Source: a bacterium
Lineage (GTDB): Bacteria > Pseudomonadota > Gammaproteobacteria > Burkholderiales > Methylophilaceae
Direction: 5' to 3'
Assembly: GCA_027310505.1 (NCBI GenBank)
Contig: DAIDAS010000356.1
Location: 1-6,997, forward strand
DNA length: 6,997 nucleotides
Shown piece by piece: positions 1 through 6,383 of this stretch. The position numbers and the translations under genes were made by a program. Numbering within the stretch: the first letter of the stretch is position 1; the number at the start of each line of letters is the position of its first letter. Under the pieces are notes generated by a model. The model saw only the letters and a list, made by a program, of their open reading frames with translations. It searched no databases and was not told where the DNA came from.

Positions 1-2
1 AC

Positions 3-566
3 GTCGAAGACAAAGTGTCGTTCATTGCGGTGCAGGTCACCAACCTAGAACAAGTCGATGCAGTCTCCTTGCGTATCCAGGAAGCAGCCAACGTGGCGGT
101 GGTTACGGACAAACAGTTGCTGTCGTCCATTCTGTCGATCGTCGGCACCGTGGGGGCTGCGATGCAGGCAGTCGCCGCAGTAGGTGTCCTGGCAGCGGCC
201 TTTGGCATCGTCAACACCCTACTGACGGCCGTGTATGAACGGCGGCATGAAATTGGCATCATGCAAGCCGTGGGCAGTACCCGGAGAACGCTGTTCCTGT
301 CCTTCATGTTCGAGTCCGGGTTGTATGGGTTGCTGGGCGGCGTGCTCGGCATGCTGATTGGGATGGCGGGAGCCTGGCTATTTGGCCCTGCGCTCACCAA
401 TAATGCGTTCACTGCGGCACTGCCCCAAACATCGACTCCCGTATTAGATGGCGCCACCGCCCTAGTGACATTAGGTCTATCGATCGGTCTTGCACTAGTG
501 GCAGGACTCTATCCCGCTTACCGGGCTGCCAAGCTGTCGCCAATGGAGGCAATTCGTCATGTCTGA
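3..566 (+). CDS. ABC transporter permease, FtsX/MacB type, C-terminal part (5' end outside window)
   Basis: The reading frame is open from base 3, so the true start lies upstream; 187 residues are visible. What remains is the typical C-terminal FtsX domain. A membrane segment lies at about residues 48-76, followed by the cytoplasmic coupling helix with the family motif YERRHEIGIMQAVGSTRR (78-95). A second membrane segment spans about 105-128, and a third about 150-172 ends in the hallmark PAYRAAKLSPMEAIRHV. The short periplasmic segment before the first helix belongs to the MacB-like extracytoplasmic domain. Such permeases pair with a LolD/MacB ATPase and drive envelope work (lipoprotein release, efflux, mechanotransmission) rather than classic import. 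The ATPase gene overlaps its end by 8 bp (559-566), confirming an operon. The substrate is unknown. An alternative GTG at 15 would leave only a fragment and is not a credible start. Confidence 0.9.
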   Translation, partial: VEDKVSFIAVQVTNLEQVDAVSLRIQEAANVAVVTDKQLLSSILSIVGTVGAAMQAVAAVGVLAAAFGIVNTLLTAVYERRHEIGIMQAVGSTRRTLFLSFMFESGLYGLLGGVLGMLIGMAGAWLFGPALTNNAFTAALPQTSTPVLDGATALVTLGLSIGLALVAGLYPAYRAAKLSPMEAIRHV

Positions 567-1248
567 CACTTTGATTCATGTCGAAAATATCAGCAAAGTC
601 TATGGCACTGGGGACGCCTCCACCATCGCTCTGGCTAATGTGAATTTGACGGTGAAACGCGGTTCCTGGCTCGCCATCATGGGACCGTCTGGTCATGGCA
701 AAAGTACGCTGTTGCAGATCATGGGCGGGCTGGATCGGCCCACAGCAGGGAAAATTAACCTCAATGGTACGGAACTGACCGCTTTGCCGCCCAACGCGCT
801 GGCACGAGCGCGTGCGAAAGAAATCGGCTTCGTGTTCCAGTTCTTCAACCTGTTGCCGCATCTGACCGCTTTGGAGAATATCCAGATGGCGCTCTGGTTC
901 GGCGGGATGGCATCGCATGCGGGGAAAGCGCGCGCGCTGGCATTGCTGGATGCAGTTGGATTGACAGGCAAGGCGGATTTTTTTCCGGGCATGCTGTCGG
1001 GCGGCCAGCAACAGCGCGTGGCGATTGCGCGGGCACTGGCCAACGATCCGAACGTGTTGCTGATGGATGAACCGAGCGGCAATCTGGACTCGGCGTCGGA
1101 AGCGGAACTGCTACAGTTGCTCAAACGCCTGCATGCACAAGGCAAAACCATTGTGATGGTCACCCATAACGCAGCTGTGGCAACCCACGCCCAGCAAGTG
1201 GTCCGCGTCAAGGATGGCCGAATTGACGAGGCTGACTATGCGCATTAA
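559..1248 (+). CDS. ABC transporter ATP-binding protein, LolD/MacB type
   Basis: This 229-residue nucleotide-binding subunit is of usual length for the LolD/MacB/FtsE group. All catalytic motifs are present: Walker A GPSGHGKST (42-50), Q-loop Gln94 in FVFQ, signature LSGGQQQR (146-153), Walker B VLLMDEP (166-172) with catalytic Glu171, D-loop around SGNLD (173-177) and switch His203. The only departure is His in Walker A where most relatives have Ser; it does not touch the catalytic Lys or Ser/Thr. The ATG at 559 lies inside the end of the permease gene and has a GGAGG (545-549) nine bases upstream. It should sit on the cytoplasmic face, docked on the permease coupling helix. The end of the gene overlaps the thioredoxin gene by 11 bp, so translation of the three genes is probably coupled. 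Confidence 0.95.
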   Translation: MSDTLIHVENISKVYGTGDASTIALANVNLTVKRGSWLAIMGPSGHGKSTLLQIMGGLDRPTAGKINLNGTELTALPPNALARARAKEIGFVFQFFNLLPHLTALENIQMALWFGGMASHAGKARALALLDAVGLTGKADFFPGMLSGGQQQRVAIARALANDPNVLLMDEPSGNLDSASEAELLQLLKRLHAQGKTIVMVTHNAAVATHAQQVVRVKDGRIDEADYAH

Positions 1249-1753
1249 CAAAGCTGTGCGCGTGGTTGCGGCGTTGGCTGTGCTCGCTGCCGTCGCTGCT
1301 GGCACCTATGCCGTATTCCAAAAGTCGGCGGACTCCGCTGCAGCCTTCACCACGATCGACGGTCGACGGATCGCGCCGAGCGATTTGCGGGGCAAAATCG
1401 TCCTGGTCAATTTCTGGGCAACCACATGCGGTATCTGCCTGGCAGAAATGCCGGAACTGATCGCCACTTACCGGCAGTACCAGCCGCGCGGCCTGGAAGT
1501 CATCGCGGTGGCGATGCCGTATGACGATCCGCAACAGGTGCGGCAGTATGCGGCGAAACAGTCCTTGCCATTCCCGGTTGTCCTCGATCAGGGGGGGGCG
1601 CTCGCGCGCGATTACGGGCAAGTCCGGGTAACGCCGGTCACATTCATGATCGACCCATCCGGACAGCGGATTTCCAAAACGGTCGGCATCATCAATTTTG
1701 CGAAGCTGCGCGCGTTCCTGGACGCGTCGCTCCCCGTCGGTCGCGCATCGTAG
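1238..1753 (+). CDS. TlpA-like membrane-anchored thioredoxin
   Basis: 171 residues from the ATG at 1238, chosen over an in-frame ATG at 1214 because a GAGG (1228-1231) lies six bases upstream and because this start gives a clean signal anchor (basic MRINK, then hydrophobic residues about 8-27). The mature part is an AhpC/TSA-redoxin thioredoxin fold. It has the NFWATTCGIC redox motif (Cys64 and Cys67, with Thr in place of the usual Trp before the first Cys), the downstream EMPEL, and the cis-proline loop VTPVTFMID (Pro133). Such proteins sit in the inner membrane with the active site in the periplasm and usually reduce disulfides, as in cytochrome c maturation or metalloprotein repair. Partnership with the ABC transporter and the DsbD-alpha-like protein is inferred from the operon. 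A run of eight G (1591-1598) lies in the coding region with the frame intact. Confidence 0.9.
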   Translation: MRINKAVRVVAALAVLAAVAAGTYAVFQKSADSAAAFTTIDGRRIAPSDLRGKIVLVNFWATTCGICLAEMPELIATYRQYQPRGLEVIAVAMPYDDPQQVRQYAAKQSLPFPVVLDQGGALARDYGQVRVTPVTFMIDPSGQRISKTVGIINFAKLRAFLDASLPVGRAS

Positions 1754-1767
1754 CAAACACCTAACTC

Positions 1768-1773
1768 AGGAGG
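1768..1773 (+). promoter_or_regulatory. Strong ribosome binding site deciding the start at 1779
   Basis: AGGAGG, five bases before ATG 1779. The frame is open further upstream (possible start at 1698), but that start would give a 27-residue polar, Arg-rich extension overlapping the thioredoxin gene and would bury the signal peptide. Confidence 0.85.
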
Positions 1774-1778
1774 CTTTT

Positions 1779-2282
1779 ATGGTGAAAAAACGTTTGATTT
1801 CCAGCCTGGTGCTGGCGGCCTGGTGCGGCGGCGTACTGCAACCAGCGGTTGCGCAGCAATCGTCCGCACCGGGGTTGCAAAGCCGCGTTGCGGGGCTGTT
1901 TTCCAGCAAAAAGGAAGACGAACTGCTCGAACCGGATGATGCCTTCAAGCTGAAAGTGTCGTTCAAAAACGCCACGACGCTCGTGGCCGACCTCATCCCG
2001 GCAAACGGTTATTACCTCTATAAGGACAAAGTGCGATTCGCGCTGAAGGATGCCAGCGGCGTCGCGATCGGGGCGGTGAACTTGCCGCCGGGCGACGTCA
2101 AGACCGATCAATTCTTCGGCAAGATGGAGACCTATCCGCGCCCGGTGAAGGCGGAAATCGCGTTGAACCGCGCGCCCAAGGCGAAGGATTTCACCCTGGT
2201 CGCCACCTATCAGGGTTGCCATATCAAACAGGGCGTCTGTTATCCCCCCATTGAAAAGTCGATCAAGATGACCTTGCCGTAG
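1779..2282 (+). CDS. Secreted stand-alone DsbD alpha-domain-like protein
   Basis: 167 residues. A Sec signal peptide is clear: MVKKR, a hydrophobic core to about residue 20, and a cleavage motif AVA-QQ after residue 26. Cys16 is not in a proper lipobox. The mature part matches the N-terminal periplasmic domain of the disulfide reductase DsbD (DsbD_N): EPDDAFKL (51-58), PANGYYLYKDKVRF (74-87), LPPGDVKTDQFFGKMETY (102-119), and the redox motif YQGC...CYPP with Cys147 and Cys154. The membrane and C-terminal thioredoxin domains of full DsbD (about 570 residues) are absent, and the gene ends naturally after this domain. The two Cys are seven residues apart; in E. coli DsbD they are six apart (Cys103/Cys109). 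In DsbD this domain passes electrons to periplasmic substrates. Here it probably exchanges electrons with the TlpA-like protein encoded 25 bp upstream; that partnership is inferred. Confidence 0.88.
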   Translation: MVKKRLISSLVLAAWCGGVLQPAVAQQSSAPGLQSRVAGLFSSKKEDELLEPDDAFKLKVSFKNATTLVADLIPANGYYLYKDKVRFALKDASGVAIGAVNLPPGDVKTDQFFGKMETYPRPVKAEIALNRAPKAKDFTLVATYQGCHIKQGVCYPPIEKSIKMTLP

Positions 2283-2322
2283 TCTGGCAGGCCGGTAGGC
2301 GAACCACCAGCAGTAGGCATGG

Positions 2323-2339
2323 CCGCCTGGCATAGGCGG
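2323..2339. other. Hairpin between the redox operon and tnpA
   Basis: Perfect 6-bp GC-rich stem CCGCCT / AGGCGG around a 5-base loop GGCAT. There is no U-tract after it, so it is not a standard intrinsic terminator. It could slow or attenuate read-through from the upstream operon. Confidence 0.5.
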
Positions 2340-2357
2340 GTTGCGATAAGAAGAGCA

Positions 2358-2383
2358 TCGGTAGTGGTGTGATGGACTACCGA
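2358..2383. other. Inverted repeat 5' of tnpA
   Basis: Perfect 8-bp arms TCGGTAGT (2358-2365) and ACTACCGA (2376-2383) separated by 10 bases. The dyad covers the upstream in-frame GTG/ATG pair at 2369/2372. If transcribed it would hide those codons in a hairpin, which fits the downstream GTG at 2417 being the real transposase start. It could also be a protein-binding dyad. Confidence 0.5.
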
Positions 2384-2416
2384 GCGACGAAAACAAGAAT
2401 CAGGGAGTCCATCGCT

Positions 2417-5380
2417 GTGAGCAGTATTCATGAAACGGCCTATCCGCGTTTCAAGCCGGAGCTGACGCAACGCGAGGTCGAGGAGATCTATACCCCGACG
2501 GAAGAGGAACATCGGTTCGCGCGCCGGACCGCGCGCACGGCGCCGGCACGGCTGTACCTGATGGTCTTGCTCAAGAGCGTACAGCGCCTGGGCTACTTTC
2601 CGATGCTGGCGGATATGCCGCCGATCATCGTCTCGTTCCTGACCAAGGCGATCGGCGCGCGAACGATACCGATGCGGGAGGTGCAAGCCGAGGAGAAATC
2701 CAACACGCGGCAACGCTTCATGGAAGCGGTCCGGTCTTACCTGAAGATCAAGCCGGTCACCGGCGAAACCGACGCCGCCATTCATCTGGCGGCAACCCAG
2801 GCGGCACAGACCAAGCAGGAACTGGCCGACATCATCAACGTGGTCATCGAGGAGCTGATCCGCCAGCGTTTCGAGCTGCCGGCCTTCAGCAGCCTGAACC
2901 GCACCGCGCAGCGCGTGCGCAACCAGGTCAACGAGCAGTATTTCCGGAGCTTGACGGCGCCGCTGCCGCCCGAAGTCATCGCGCAGTTCGACGCCATGTT
3001 GGCCGTCGCCCCGGACCAATTGATCAGCGGCTGGCAGCAGTTGAAGCAGGATCCGAAGAAGCCGACCAATACGGAGGTGCGGCAGTATCTCGAGCACGTC
3101 AAGTGGCTCAAAAGCTGGGCCACCGAACTGCCCGCGGTCGACCATATTCCGGTGGTCAAGCGTACCCAATATGTGCATGAAGCGCGTGCGCTCGACGCGG
3201 CGGACCTGAAGGCGGTCCAGCACAACAAACGCTATGCGTTGATGGTAATGCTGTTCCATGCGCAGTTGAGCAAGGCGCTGGACGACGCCGTCGACATGTT
3301 CATCCGCAAGCTGCGCAAGATCCACTCCGGGGCCGAGGAGCAACTGCAGCAGTATTACCTGGATCACCAGAAGCGCGCGGAAAAACTGGTCTCCCAGTTG
3401 CGCAACGTGCTGGAAGCCTTCCAGGAAGGCGAAACCGATCAGGAACGGGGCAAGCGCATCGCCGCCGCCATGCATGGCGAGCCGGAACACCTGCTGGCCG
3501 AGTGCGAGGAACATTTAGCCTACGCCGGCAACAACTACCTGCCGTTCATGCTGGTGCCGTACCAGGCGCAACGGCCGCTGATGCTGAACTGCCTGAGCCT
3601 GCTCGACCTGGAATCGACCACGGCGGACCTGTCGCTCATCGATGCGATCCGTTTCGTGCTGGCGAACCGGCAAAGCCACAAGGAATGGCTGCCGATCGCC
3701 GGTACCAGCATCAACCTGAAATGGATTCCGGACAAATGGCGCAAACTGGTGACCGGACAGCGTTCCGGTCAAGTCGCCGAAGTCAATCGCAAATACTTCG
3801 AGCTGTGCGTGCTGACCGAGGCGATGCAGGAATTGCAGTCGGGCGACCTGTATGTAGCCAATAGCGACCAGTACAGCGATTACCGGGTGCAGCTGGTGGA
3901 CTGGGAAACGTACCAGGCGCAGGTCGGTGAATACGGCGCCATGCTGGACCTGCCGACCGAGCCGAAGGCATTCGTGGCCGGCCTGAAGCGGTGGCTGTCC
4001 GAGACGGCGTCGCGCGTCGACAGCGGCTTGCCCGAGAACGAGCATGTGGAGCTGAACGGCAGCGAGATCATTCTGCGCAAGCACGACAAGGATGCCAAGC
4101 CGGCCGCGCTCGACTATATCGACAAACAGCTCGCCGCGCGCCTCCCGGAAAAGAATATCCTCGACATCCTGGTGGAATCGGAAGGCTGGCTGGATCTGCA
4201 CCGGCAGTTCGGCCCGCTGTCGGGCTTCGAGGCGAAGATCGACGATCCGCGCAAGCGCTTCGTGACGACGCTGTTCTGTTACGGCTGCAACCTGGGACCG
4301 ACGCAGACCGCGCGGTCGGTGAAGGGATTGAGCCGCAAGCAGGTCGCGTGGCTGAACCTGCACCACATGACCGAGGAACGGCTGGAGAAGGCGATCGTCC
4401 AGGTGGTCAACGCCTACAACAAGTTCCTGCTGCCCAAGTACTGGGGCACCGGCAAGAGCGCGTCGGCCGACGGTACGAAGTGGAACATGTACGAGCAAAA
4501 CCTGTTGTCCGAATACCATATTCGCTATGGCGGCTACGGCGGCATCGGCTACTACCATGTGTCGGACATGTATATCGCGTTGTTCAGCCACTTCATCCCG
4601 TGTGGCGTCTACGAGGCGATTTACATCCTGGACGGCTTGATCAAGAACGAGTCCGATATCCAGCCCGACACGCTGCATGGTGACACCCATGCGCAAAGCG
4701 CACCGGTGTTCGGACTGGCCTATCTGTTGGGTATCAACCTGATGCCGCGCATTCGCAACCTGAAGAAACTGGTGTTCTTCAAGCCGGACCGTGGCACGCG
4801 TTACGAACACATCAATGGGCTGTTCAGCGAAGCGGTCAACTGGGAGTTGATCGAAACGCATCTGCCGGACATGCTGCGCATCGCGTTGTCGATCAAGGCC
4901 GGCAAGATCACGCCGTCGACGATCCTGCGGCGCCTGGGCACGGCCAGCCGCAAGAACAAACTGTATTTCGCGTTCCGCGAACTCGGACGCGTGGCGCGCA
5001 CCGAATTCCTGTTGAAATACATCGGCGACGTCGAGCTGCGCAAGACTATCCAGGCCGCCACCAACAAGAGCGAGGAGTTCAACCAATTCATCAAGTGGCT
5101 GTTCTTCGGCAACCAGGGCGTCATTGCCGAGAATGTGCGCCACGAGCAGCGCAAGGTGGTCAAATACAATCAGTTGGTCGCCAATCTGGCGATCCTGCAC
5201 AATGTCGAGGCGATGACCGGCGTCTTGAAAGAGATGCAGGAAGAGGGCTTGCCTATCAACGAGGACATTTTGGCCGGTCTGGCGCCGTACCGCACGGAAC
5301 ACATCAACCGGTTCGGCGACTACACGCTGGATCTGGACCGGAAAGTGCCGCCGATGAACTACAAGACGCGAATTCTTTGA
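2417..5380 (+). CDS. tnpA: Tn3-family transposase
   Basis: 987 residues from GTG 2417, normal for Tn3 TnpA. This start is preferred because AGGGAG (2402-2407) lies nine bases upstream and the protein then begins SSIHETAYPRFKPELTQREV, the usual N-terminus of DUF4158-containing members; starts at 2369 or 2372 would add up to 16 unrelated residues. The N-terminal roughly 170 residues are the DUF4158 region that takes part in binding the terminal repeats. The C-terminal part, from about 580, is the DDE_Tnp_Tn3 catalytic domain. The RNase H-like triad is visible as Asp685 (SADGTKW), Asp756 (HGDTHAQS) and Glu886 (NKSEEFN); the spacing is close to that known for Tn4430 TnpA. The frame is uninterrupted, so the enzyme is probably active. 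It catalyses replicative transposition through cointegrates, which normally need a resolvase; none is in the window. Confidence 0.96.
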   Translation: MSSIHETAYPRFKPELTQREVEEIYTPTEEEHRFARRTARTAPARLYLMVLLKSVQRLGYFPMLADMPPIIVSFLTKAIGARTIPMREVQAEEKSNTRQRFMEAVRSYLKIKPVTGETDAAIHLAATQAAQTKQELADIINVVIEELIRQRFELPAFSSLNRTAQRVRNQVNEQYFRSLTAPLPPEVIAQFDAMLAVAPDQLISGWQQLKQDPKKPTNTEVRQYLEHVKWLKSWATELPAVDHIPVVKRTQYVHEARALDAADLKAVQHNKRYALMVMLFHAQLSKALDDAVDMFIRKLRKIHSGAEEQLQQYYLDHQKRAEKLVSQLRNVLEAFQEGETDQERGKRIAAAMHGEPEHLLAECEEHLAYAGNNYLPFMLVPYQAQRPLMLNCLSLLDLESTTADLSLIDAIRFVLANRQSHKEWLPIAGTSINLKWIPDKWRKLVTGQRSGQVAEVNRKYFELCVLTEAMQELQSGDLYVANSDQYSDYRVQLVDWETYQAQVGEYGAMLDLPTEPKAFVAGLKRWLSETASRVDSGLPENEHVELNGSEIILRKHDKDAKPAALDYIDKQLAARLPEKNILDILVESEGWLDLHRQFGPLSGFEAKIDDPRKRFVTTLFCYGCNLGPTQTARSVKGLSRKQVAWLNLHHMTEERLEKAIVQVVNAYNKFLLPKYWGTGKSASADGTKWNMYEQNLLSEYHIRYGGYGGIGYYHVSDMYIALFSHFIPCGVYEAIYILDGLIKNESDIQPDTLHGDTHAQSAPVFGLAYLLGINLMPRIRNLKKLVFFKPDRGTRYEHINGLFSEAVNWELIETHLPDMLRIALSIKAGKITPSTILRRLGTASRKNKLYFAFRELGRVARTEFLLKYIGDVELRKTIQAATNKSEEFNQFIKWLFFGNQGVIAENVRHEQRKVVKYNQLVANLAILHNVEAMTGVLKEMQEEGLPINEDILAGLAPYRTEHINRFGDYTLDLDRKVPPMNYKTRIL

Positions 5381-5384
5381 AAAT

Positions 5385-5399
5385 CAGCGGGTTACGCTG
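5385..5399. other. Short hairpin just after tnpA
   Basis: Perfect stem CAGCG / CGCTG with loop GGTTA, starting five bases after the tnpA stop and running into the inner edge of the putative terminal repeat. There is no U-tract. It may be part of the transposase-binding end rather than a terminator. Confidence 0.4.
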
Positions 5400-5435
5400 G
5401 AATTTGAGGAATTTTGCGCGAATCCCGGCCGACCC
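5398..5435. repeat. Putative right terminal inverted repeat of the Tn3-family element
   Basis: Read from the outside on the minus strand the segment starts GGGTCGGCCGGGATTCGCGC and ends near CCAG, before an inner GCGTAACCC. Tn3-family ends are about 38 bp, start with G-runs (Tn3 itself GGGGTC) and lie just past the tnpA stop, as here. Composition changes from GC-rich to AT-rich right after 5435. The outer boundary is a judgement because the other copy of the repeat is not in the window. Confidence 0.5.
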
Positions 5436-5440
5436 TCTAC

Positions 5441-5469
5441 TTGACCTGCTAGGTTTTTGGTCTTAGAGT
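5441..5469 (+). promoter_or_regulatory. Candidate sigma-70 promoter for the AT-rich operon
   Basis: TTGACC (5441-5446, five of six to consensus) and TAGAGT (5464-5469, four of six) are separated by 17 bp. Transcription would begin around 5476, at the left arm of the dyad. The -35 box starts six bases outside the presumed transposon end. Confidence 0.4.
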
Positions 5470-5475
5470 TCATCA

Positions 5476-5530
5476 AATCTCACGCCCGTTAAATCTAACA
5501 ATTGTGAGAATATGTAACGACCGTGAGATT
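5476..5530. promoter_or_regulatory. Large dyad upstream of the DUF2726 gene, probable operator or leader hairpin
   Basis: The 16-bp arms AATCTCACGCCCGTTA (5476-5491) and TAACGACCGTGAGATT (5515-5530) are inverted repeats with 14 of 16 pairs matching and a 23-bp spacer. A third GTGAGA lies in the spacer at 5504-5509, next to the 8-bp palindrome ACAATTGT (5498-5505), and GTTA-AATC-TAAC (5488-5499) forms a small inner dyad. The right arm ends just before the Shine-Dalgarno of the DUF2726 gene. It may be an operator, possibly for the HTH protein encoded second in the operon, or an RNA stem affecting translation. Confidence 0.65.
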
Positions 5531-5544
5531 GTCAAGAGGAAACA

Positions 5545-6006
5545 ATGAAAATAATATTAATATTTCTAGTTATGATTGTTTTATTCGCAATATTTATTGC
5601 TAAAAAAAAGCAATCAAGTGAGAAAAAGACAGTCGAGTACGACTATAAAAAGAAGAAACCGCTAACAAATAACGAGCAGAATATGTATTGGAGATTGATT
5701 CAAACGCTGCCTGACCATGTAGTTCTGACACAGGTAGGAATGAGTCGTTGTGTTACTACCAAAGGACAAGCGGCATTCAATACAATTTCGAAAAAAAGCT
5801 TAGATTTCGTGATATGCAATAGATCATTAGAAATCATTGCAGCAATTGAAATAGATGACAAATCGCATACGACTGCAACTCGACAAAAAGCAGACAAGAC
5901 TAAAAACAAGGCATTGGAATTAGCAGGAATAAAATTGATTAGATGGCCGGCAAACCCTTTGCCATCAACTGAAATAATCTTAAGAACGTTAAGCAACGAG
6001 GTGTAA
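5545..6006 (+). CDS. Membrane-anchored DUF2726 protein (PD-(D/E)XK-like nuclease fold)
   Basis: 153 residues, with AGAGG (5535-5539) five bases before the ATG. Residues 2-19 form a single hydrophobic helix (IILIFLVMIVLFAIFIA). A Lys-rich linker (20-38) follows, so the soluble domain is probably cytoplasmic. Residues 40-150 resemble DUF2726: PLTNNEQNMYWRL with Glu44, then LDFVI (Asp87), then IIAAIEIDDKSH (97-108; Glu102, Asp104, Asp105, Lys106), RQKADKTKNKAL (113-124) and a final IKLIRWPA strand. The Asp, Glu-x-Asp and Lys/His arrangement is the one expected of the PD-(D/E)XK/Vsr-like fold; nuclease activity is inferred. The gene is strongly AT-rich and Lys/Ile-rich, unlike the genes to its left, and so was probably acquired separately. 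It is two bases from the next gene. Substrate and role (defence, phage biology, DNA processing) are not known. Confidence 0.75.
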   Translation: MKIILIFLVMIVLFAIFIAKKKQSSEKKTVEYDYKKKKPLTNNEQNMYWRLIQTLPDHVVLTQVGMSRCVTTKGQAAFNTISKKSLDFVICNRSLEIIAAIEIDDKSHTTATRQKADKTKNKALELAGIKLIRWPANPLPSTEIILRTLSNEV

Positions 6007-6008
6007 CA

Positions 6009-6383
6009 ATGAAAAGCGTGAAATTTATAGACGACGCAATCATAAAAAGCGGTCTAAAAAACGATTTTGCACTCTGCAAAAAAATCGGATGGTCATCTGG
6101 TCAAATGAGTCAATACCGAAACGGTAAGCGAATCATGGACAATGAAGCGTGCATTGCGCTTGCACTTGAAATTGGCATCGATCCAATGCGAATAATAATG
6201 GCAGCAGACATTGACCGAGCAGAACGAGCCGGCCAAAAATCGCTATGGGAGGTTTTTTCACAGAGGACAGCGACGGCGGTTAGCGCTCTCCTCTTTGTTC
6301 TTGTCAATTTATCTTTGACTCCGACACAGTCAGATGCCGCGCCAGTGCTTAAAAACGATACTGCTACACTTTATATTATGTAA
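6009..6383 (+). CDS. DUF3693-like HTH protein with a C-terminal membrane segment, filamentous-phage type
   Basis: 124 residues; GAGGTG (5998-6003) lies five bases before the ATG and overlaps the end of the DUF2726 gene. Residues 5-62 look like a Cro/CI-type helix-turn-helix: FALCKKIGWSSGQMSQYRNG (20-39) contains the turn and recognition helix. The stretch DNEACIALALEIGIDPMRIIMAADIDRAERA follows, as in the phage-related DUF3693 family. After KSLWEVF there is a hydrophobic segment (about 88-103, ATAVSALLFVLVNLSL) and a short polar tail. Such proteins are common near the end of filamentous prophages of beta- and gammaproteobacteria. It could repress its own operon at 5476-5530, which is inference. 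Composition is AT-rich like its partner. The stop codon lies inside a dif-like sequence. No zot, coat or replication gene is visible, so if this is a prophage it is a remnant. Confidence 0.75.
   Translation: MKSVKFIDDAIIKSGLKNDFALCKKIGWSSGQMSQYRNGKRIMDNEACIALALEIGIDPMRIIMAADIDRAERAGQKSLWEVFSQRTATAVSALLFVLVNLSLTPTQSDAAPVLKNDTATLYIM

Noticed and set aside
409..1211. Minus-strand open frames opposite the ABC ATPase gene
   Set aside because: They lie antisense to a gene with all ABC motifs and encode no recognisable domain.
1214..1237. Upstream ATG for the TlpA-like gene
   Set aside because: It adds eight residues without a better RBS; ATG 1238 has GAGG at proper spacing and gives a clean signal anchor.
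2369..2416. Upstream GTG/ATG starts for tnpA
   Set aside because: There is no good RBS, the codons lie inside an 8-bp-arm dyad, and the extension does not resemble Tn3 TnpA N-termini; GTG 2417 has AGGGAG and the expected N-terminus.
2240..5302. Two very long minus-strand open frames (424 and 595 codons) opposite tnpA
   Set aside because: They mirror the codon structure of the GC-rich transposase gene, have no RBS and show low-complexity translations; the plus-strand protein has clear family motifs throughout.
5444..5458. ACCT-GCT-AGGT followed by TTTTT as an intrinsic terminator
   Set aside because: A four-base-pair stem with a three-base loop is too weak, and it overlaps the candidate promoter.
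5501..5518. Resemblance of AATTGTGAG to the lac operator
   Set aside because: Only the first nine bases match and there is no lac-type gene nearby; the larger dyad explains the GTGAG repeats.
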